Shown here: positions 5,187 to 9,298 of the stretch, one piece after another
Position numbering within the stretch: the stretch's first letter is position 1
Layout: every line of letters starts with the position of its first letter
Source of the DNA: Actinomycetes bacterium
GTDB lineage: Bacteria > Actinomycetota > Acidimicrobiia > Acidimicrobiales > Palsa-688
Direction: 5' to 3'
Length of the DNA stretch: 9,298 nt
NCBI GenBank assembly: GCA_021821705.1
Contig: JAKACE010000043.1
Coordinates: 1-9,298 of the forward strand
The notes under the pieces: model-generated
The model's database searches: none
Seen by the model: the letters and a program-made list of their open reading frames with translations, nothing else
Told to the model about the DNA's origin: nothing
Made by a program: the position numbers and the translations under genes

Positions 5187-7388
5187 TCATTCCTCGATAA
5201 CGGCGCCGGGGAAGGCGTCGAGTATGCGTTTTTCGGCGGGGACGCTGCCAGCCTGGCCGGCGTCGGTGAGCCCATCGAGGTCTTCGAGGTCGTAGCGCTC
5301 CTGGGCGGGGGCGGGAGGGGGCTCCTCGACGGGCCGCGGGGCGCCCGGCCCCTTGTCGACGGTGAGCTGCATGGCCACGCGCGCACCGAAATGCGCGGTC
5401 AGTGCCGCCTCGGCCTCACTGATGAAATCCTGGGCGCGCGACACCAACCCGGCATCAGGCAGGGCGAAGACAGCTGTACCGTTGTCGACCTGGGTGAACC
5501 TGCCGCTGGCCATGTAAACCTGTGCCCGCCGGGGCAGCGAGCCCAGCACCCGGTCGCCCCACGCCTTGGTGAGCTGGTCCCTTGTCGGTACCCCGGCGGC
5601 CGCTTGTCCCGAACCGAGCGGGCCTGACCCGCTGCGCAGCGCCGGGCTGTCGCCGCCGTCACTGCCAGGTGCTTGCCCCTCTGCCCCACTCGTCGTGGCC
5701 CGGCCCTCCACCGCCGGCGCCTCCAACGGGCCGGCGCCCGTCCCTGCCGGTGCCCCCGAGGGACGGGTCGGGCCGGCCGGGGCGGCGCCCGCCACCTGCC
5801 GTCGGGTAGCCACAGGGGGCTGAGTGCCTGAGCGCAGGATCGCCCCGAGAGCGACCCTGGCCTGGGCGGGCCCCGTGGGCGGGGCCGCGGCCGTGCCGGG
5901 GCTGACGGTCGCCCGCCGGCTCTGCGCCCCGGCTCCGGTACCAGACGGTCCCCTGATGGCGCCGGCCGCCCTGTCCGCCGGGCCGGGGGTCGGGCCAGCG
6001 CCGGACTGCGACGCCTGAGCTGGCTGCCGGCCCGCGTTGTCGGGTTCTGCGACGGTAACCGGCGCCCTCTCTCCAGCGGAGGCCGGTGGGCGCCCGCCGG
6101 CCGCGTCACTGCCGCTGGGGCCGCTAGCGCCGGCGTGGCCGTCCCCGTCCTCGCCCGAGCTGCTCGTTTCGCTGGACGCCCGTGCGGCAGGCGGCAGCGC
6201 CACCGCAGCGCCAGGCCCCGCCCCGGCTACCAGTGACTCGAGGCGCTCCACCCGTTCGGCCAACTGCTCCATGGAGTTTCCGGCGGCCGGTGCGGCCAGC
6301 CGCATGAGGGCGACCTCCAAGGTGACTCTCGGGTCGACCGAATCCCGCATGTCGACCAGCGCCTGGCCGATGATCTCCATGCTCCTGACCAGGAGGGCCA
6401 CTCCCATGGCCCGGGCGTGCTGCGCCATCACGGCGACCTCGCCTGCTGGCAGCAGGACCAGGGAGGGAGCCTGCTGGCTGAGGAAGCCGTCACGCAGGTA
6501 GGACACGATCTCGGCGCCGAGCCGGCGAGGCTCGCGTCCAGTGGCGACAGCACCGGCGACAGCCTCGAGGACGCCCCCGACGTCACGGGCTGCCAGTGCC
6601 GCCACGACTGCGGGCACAGGCGAGGCCGCGCCCTCCTCCCCACCGGTGGCGGCGAGCTGCTCCAGTGCCGATTCGGCATCGCGTGCCGACCCTCGTCCGC
6701 GCTCCACCGCCAGCCGGATGGCCTGGTCGCTCAGCCCCAGCCCGGCGTCATGGTTGATACCGCCGAGCAGGTCGGCAAGCAGCGTGCCGTCCAGCAACCG
6801 GAACTCGAAGTGCTGCGTGCGCGACCGGATGGTGGCGAGCACCTTTTGCGGGTCGGTCGTCGCCAGGACGAACACCACGTGGGCGGGGGGTTCTTCCAGC
6901 GTCTTGAGCAGGGCACTGGACGCGTCGGAGGTCAGCTGGTGGACCTCGTCGATGATGTAGACCTTCCACCTGCCCGGTGTGCCCAGTGCGACCCTGGACA
7001 GCAGGTCACGCATCTCCTCGAGCTTGCGGTTGGAGGCCGCGTCGAGCTCGAAGACGTCCATGGAGGAGCCGGCGCGCACCGACTGGCACGACAGGCATGT
7101 CCCGTCCGGCTCCCCGTCGACAGGCGACTCACAGTTGAGGGCCATGGCCAGGATGCGGGCCGTCGAAGTCTTGCCGGTGCCACGGGGGCCGCTGAAGAGG
7201 TAAGCGTGGGCGACCCGGCCGTCCCTGACAGCGTTGCAAAGCGCCCGGGTGACGTGCTGCTGGCCGCGCACGTCGGCGAAGCGCTGCGGCCGGTAGCGAC
7301 GATAGAGGGCCTGATAGGGCCGGTCCCCTTGATCGTGAGGTAAGCCGACGGGCGCGCTCGTAGTGCTCGGCTCAGGGGTATCGGCCAC
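5187..7388 (-). CDS. dnaX: DNA polymerase III subunit gamma/tau (clamp-loader ATPase)
   Basis: The 733-residue protein starts at GTG 7388, just before VADTPEP and the conserved YQALYRRYRPQRFADVRGQ. It is the motor of the clamp loader that opens the sliding clamp at the replication fork. The AAA+ motifs are Walker A GPRGTGKT (67-74), Walker B VYIIDEVH (143-150), sensor 1 ATTDP (176-180), arginine-finger SRT (189-191, SRC in many bacteria) and sensor 2 GSARDAES (233-240). The zinc module has Cys 86, 98 and 101, but Asp 95 stands exactly where the second Cys of other DnaX proteins lies. A collar domain runs to about 365, then a Pro/Ala/Gly/Ser-rich linker (about 390-600), then a folded tau-like C-terminal region (600-680) and an acidic end. 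No A-rich slippery frameshift site is seen. The frame continues upstream to 7856, but that part overlaps the LCP gene and has no family match. Confidence 0.95.
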   Translation of the reverse strand: MADTPEPSTTSAPVGLPHDQGDRPYQALYRRYRPQRFADVRGQQHVTRALCNAVRDGRVAHAYLFSGPRGTGKTSTARILAMALNCESPVDGEPDGTCLSCQSVRAGSSMDVFELDAASNRKLEEMRDLLSRVALGTPGRWKVYIIDEVHQLTSDASSALLKTLEEPPAHVVFVLATTDPQKVLATIRSRTQHFEFRLLDGTLLADLLGGINHDAGLGLSDQAIRLAVERGRGSARDAESALEQLAATGGEEGAASPVPAVVAALAARDVGGVLEAVAGAVATGREPRRLGAEIVSYLRDGFLSQQAPSLVLLPAGEVAVMAQHARAMGVALLVRSMEIIGQALVDMRDSVDPRVTLEVALMRLAAPAAGNSMEQLAERVERLESLVAGAGPGAAVALPPAARASSETSSSGEDGDGHAGASGPSGSDAAGGRPPASAGERAPVTVAEPDNAGRQPAQASQSGAGPTPGPADRAAGAIRGPSGTGAGAQSRRATVSPGTAAAPPTGPAQARVALGAILRSGTQPPVATRRQVAGAAPAGPTRPSGAPAGTGAGPLEAPAVEGRATTSGAEGQAPGSDGGDSPALRSGSGPLGSGQAAAGVPTRDQLTKAWGDRVLGSLPRRAQVYMASGRFTQVDNGTAVFALPDAGLVSRAQDFISEAEAALTAHFGARVAMQLTVDKGPGAPRPVEEPPPAPAQERYDLEDLDGLTDAGQAGSVPAEKRILDAFPGAVIEE

Positions 7389-7396
7389 GGCAGACC

Positions 7397-7402
7397 AGCC
7401 TA
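7397..7402 (-). promoter_or_regulatory. Candidate -10 box giving a leaderless dnaX transcript
   Basis: On the minus strand TAGGCT ends eight bases before the GTG of dnaX. No convincing Shine-Dalgarno lies in those bases. The LCP gene has nearly the same element (TAGCCT, then GGT) six bases before its ATG. Leaderless messages with TAnnnT boxes at this distance are common in actinobacteria. No -35 is evident. Confidence 0.4.
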
Positions 7403-7488
7403 CGCTGTGCCCTGTGACGCGTGGTCCGGCATGGTCGGAGCGGGTGGTCTGTGACGGCGGGGCGAGCGGCACGCGGACGGGGCCGGTT

Positions 7489-7548
7489 GCTCCGGAGCGG
7501 GGCAGGCCCCCGTGGGACCGGGCACGCCCCCCGTGGGACCGGGCCCGC
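7489..7548. repeat. Palindrome and 21-base tandem repeat between the LCP gene and dnaX
   Basis: Two adjacent 21-base units, 7507-7527 and 7528-7548, each begin CCCCCGTGGGACCGGGC and differ at one base. Each contains CCCGTGGG- and CCC/GGG-type dyads. They immediately abut the LCP stop codon. Next to them are GGGGCAGGCCCC (7499-7510) and the perfect palindrome GCTCCGGAGC (7489-7498). The block may serve as the LCP gene's transcription end, though no T-run is present. Confidence 0.5.
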
Positions 7549-9159
7549 TCAGGACGGACAGGTCTGTGGCACCTGGCCCGGCTGGAGCCCGGGAGGCACG
7601 TACTGCCCGTGGTAGTACGACGACGAGTCGACACCGGTCGGTGGCACTGTGAGGCCACCGGAAGAGCTCGTGGATGAGGAGGTGGCGGTGACGACGTGGG
7701 CGGCCGTCGAGGGAGGGGCGGAGGTCGTGCTCGGAGGTGGCGGTGCGCCAGCCGTGCCGGCCGGGACTTTGGAGATGCCCGTGTAGTCCTGTCCGGTGAC
7801 CAGTACCAGGGTGCCGGAGGCCAGGGACCGCACCTCCTGCAGGGTGGCGCCCCCACCGACGCGGGCGGCGAGGGAGCGGGCGGAGGCGGCGCTCCCTGGG
7901 CCGTACTCGACGACGCTGCTCACATAGTTGAAGTTGGCCGCGTTGCCGGTGGAACCGATCTGCATACCGGCCGCCTTCAGGGCGGTGGCAGCCTGCGCCG
8001 CCTGGCCGTTCAAGCCCGACCCGTTGAGGACCTCCACCACCTCCCTTGCTTTGGTTGCCTTCCTGGGCCCGGCGGAGGCCGGAGCCCCGGTGGTCGTGGC
8101 GGTGGCCCCAGACGGGAGGCCGTAGTTGAGGAACTGGTGGACCATCTGTTGGTCGGCGCTGGGCACGGGGTCCAGGGCGCCGGGCACGGACGCCGAGTTG
8201 ACGTTCGGGTAGGTCCAATTGGGGATGCCGGCGGCGTTGGTGTGCCGCATCGCCAGCGCCAGGTTGATCATCAACGAGTTGGAGAACGTGCTGTCCACGG
8301 TGATGCTGCTGGTGATCCCACTCAGGACGCTGTTCAGGGTCAGCGGGTTGGAGAGGGCACTGTGCTCGGCCTTCTTTATCGCCAACTTGATGAAGGCCTG
8401 CTGGCGCTGGATGCGGGCCAGGTCGCTCTCGGGCACGAGCTGGTAGTTCCAGGTGCCGTTGAGGAAGTACTGGTACTCGCGCGAGCGGACGAAGCCGAGG
8501 GCCTGCGTGCCCTTGAGCAGCACGCAACCTGCCTTGGGGACGTTGAGGTTGGAGAACAGGTCCCGTGCCGGCGTCGGGAAGTACTGGTAGACGCCGCCGA
8601 TGGCGTCAGACAGCTTGGTGAAGGAGGCGAAGTTGACCACGGCGAAGTGGTTGACCGGGATGCCGATGTCCTGCTCGATGGTCTTGACGAGCAGCGCCGG
8701 CCCGCTGTCGAAGGCGGCGTTGATGCGGGTGGTGCCCATACCCGGTATGTCGACGAGCAGGTCACGGGGTATGGAGAGCAGAGCGATGCTGGAGGTGGCC
8801 GGCACGATGTGGGCGAGGACAATGGTGTCCGAGCGCTGGCCCGTCACCTGCTGGGAGTTGCCGAACGCGGCGCTGCCGCCGCTGCCCAGGTTGCGTGTAT
8901 CGCTACCTACCATCAGGATGGTCATCGGTCCCGCCTTGGCGGCGGCCAAGCCCGGCACGCTGATGCGTTTGACCTGGTTGAGCCGCCATTGGACATAGCC
9001 ATAGGCGCTTGCTCCAGCCAGGAGCACCACCAGCACGAACACGTTGGCGGAGATGAGCAGACGGCGTGGCCAGCGCCGGCCGCGTTTTAGCACTTTGAGG
9101 GCGCCCTGTGCATCGCCGTCAGCCGGCCGGCCGCCACCGGGAACGGGATCCGGAGCCAT
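7549..9159 (-). CDS. LCP-family (LytR-CpsA-Psr) cell-wall glycopolymer transferase with LytR_C domain
   Basis: This 536-residue membrane-anchored protein is of the family that moves lipid-linked glycopolymers onto peptidoglycan outside the cell. After a basic cytoplasmic start (KVLKRGRRWPRR), one membrane helix spans about 34-55. The LCP domain (about 78-262) shows MVGSDTR (83-89, Asp 87), QRSDTIVL (108-115), SIPRDLLVDIPG (129-140, Arg 132/Asp 133), TRINAAF, LGFVRSRE (221-228) and DLARIQRQQAF (246-256). These are the usual pyrophosphate- and metal-binding residues. A LytR_C domain follows, starting REVVEVLNGSGLNGQAA (372-388) and ending near LVLVTGQDY (451-459). A Pro/Ser/Thr-rich tail (464-536) finishes the protein. 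Cys 212 and Cys 534 are the only cysteines. ATG at 9159 has no Shine-Dalgarno but a TAGCCT six bases upstream. The gene lies 160 bases from dnaX. The glycan acceptor is unknown. Confidence 0.93.
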   Translation of the reverse strand: MAPDPVPGGGRPADGDAQGALKVLKRGRRWPRRLLISANVFVLVVLLAGASAYGYVQWRLNQVKRISVPGLAAAKAGPMTILMVGSDTRNLGSGGSAAFGNSQQVTGQRSDTIVLAHIVPATSSIALLSIPRDLLVDIPGMGTTRINAAFDSGPALLVKTIEQDIGIPVNHFAVVNFASFTKLSDAIGGVYQYFPTPARDLFSNLNVPKAGCVLLKGTQALGFVRSREYQYFLNGTWNYQLVPESDLARIQRQQAFIKLAIKKAEHSALSNPLTLNSVLSGITSSITVDSTFSNSLMINLALAMRHTNAAGIPNWTYPNVNSASVPGALDPVPSADQQMVHQFLNYGLPSGATATTTGAPASAGPRKATKAREVVEVLNGSGLNGQAAQAATALKAAGMQIGSTGNAANFNYVSSVVEYGPGSAASARSLAARVGGGATLQEVRSLASGTLVLVTGQDYTGISKVPAGTAGAPPPPSTTSAPPSTAAHVVTATSSSTSSSGGLTVPPTGVDSSSYYHGQYVPPGLQPGQVPQTCPS

Positions 9160-9165
9160 AGCACC

Positions 9166-9171
9166 AGGCTA
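9166..9171 (-). promoter_or_regulatory. Candidate -10 box giving a leaderless LCP transcript
   Basis: On the minus strand TAGCCT is followed by six bases and then the ATG. No purine-rich ribosome-binding site lies between. The shared TAGSCTGGT with the dnaX upstream region supports a common promoter type. No -35 is recognised. Confidence 0.4.
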
Positions 9172-9298
9172 AGTCCGCCGAGGTCGAACTGGAGTGCGCC
9201 CACCAGGGGAGGGCTACCCATGCTCCCGGGGGGCCTGGTCCCGGTACCCGGCGCGACGGTCAGGCTTCCTACGGCACACGGCGTGGTCCGCTGAGGGC
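9172..9298. other. Upstream flank of the LCP gene, with a possible 24-codon frame
   Basis: No full gene is visible up to the window edge. On the plus strand, GGGGAGGG at 9206-9213 lies six bases before an ATG at 9220 that opens a 24-codon frame ending TGA at 9292-9294. The spacing is ideal, but the peptide (MLPGGLVPVPGATVRL...) matches nothing I know and the codons are not clearly biased. It is recorded as a possibility only. Confidence 0.2.

Noticed and set aside
6417..7343. 308-codon plus-strand frame opposite dnaX
   Set aside because: It is the antisense shadow of the AAA+ region, whose motifs are read perfectly on the minus strand.
7389..7856. In-frame N-terminal extension of DnaX to 7856
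   Set aside because: It overlaps the LCP gene's 3' end, is Pro/Arg/Ser-rich, and DnaX homologues start near YQALYRRYRP.
7696..9090. 464-codon plus-strand frame opposite the LCP gene
   Set aside because: It is the antisense shadow of the LCP gene. Gly/Arg/Val-rich composition follows from high-GC third positions, and it has no recognisable domain.
9090..9223. Short minus-strand frame starting at an ATG near 9222 and overlapping the LCP start
   Set aside because: It overlaps the LCP N-terminus in another frame, is only about 44 codons, and has no supporting homology.

Overview
The window is high-GC DNA, with strong G/C preference at third codon positions, GTG and TTG starts, and TAnnnT-type -10 boxes. 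It encodes a LytR-CpsA-Psr (LCP) protein with a LytR_C domain, a DnaX with the actinobacterial SRT form of the arginine-finger motif, and paired CrcB subunits. Together these point to an actinobacterium, perhaps of the Acidimicrobiia; the class is inference. All loci read as chromosomal housekeeping or stress genes. I see no phage, plasmid, insertion-sequence, CRISPR, tRNA or rRNA signature.

Left part (1-1811). A universal stress protein gene reads rightward (67-588). It converges, five bases apart, on a leftward two-gene fluoride-export operon (1420-594). Two CrcB/Fluc subunit genes overlap by ATGA and sit behind a well-conserved fluoride riboswitch (1504-1552). The riboswitch has a plausible translational expression platform, because a CCCTCC in its P3 hairpin is complementary to the downstream GGAGGG ribosome-binding site. 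The start codon of the first subunit is unclear. Between the riboswitch and the next gene lie tandem GC-rich hairpins, probably a terminator for the gene on the right.

Middle (1812-3493). A leftward YgiD/DODA-type extradiol dioxygenase gene (2720-1812) stands alone behind a long non-coding stretch. Part of that stretch (about 2880-3230) is near 50% GC and holds two dyads with identical arms. The rest (3231-3493) is GC-rich with short direct and inverted repeats.

Right part (3494-9298). A leftward cluster runs LCP protein gene, then dnaX, recR and a Gfo/Idh/MocA-type oxidoreductase gene. The last three are separated by 3 and 1 bases and are almost certainly one transcript. The ybaB/ebfC gene that often lies between dnaX and recR is absent. 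LCP and dnaX have no convincing ribosome-binding site but share a TAGSCTGGT element 6-8 bases before the start codon, consistent with leaderless transcripts.

The clearest biology is the riboswitch-controlled, probably heterodimeric fluoride channel. No wholly new system is evident. The points most worth checking are the riboswitch expression platform and start codon, the Asp-for-Cys replacement in the DnaX zinc site, the oxidoreductase coupled to recR, and the low-GC island.
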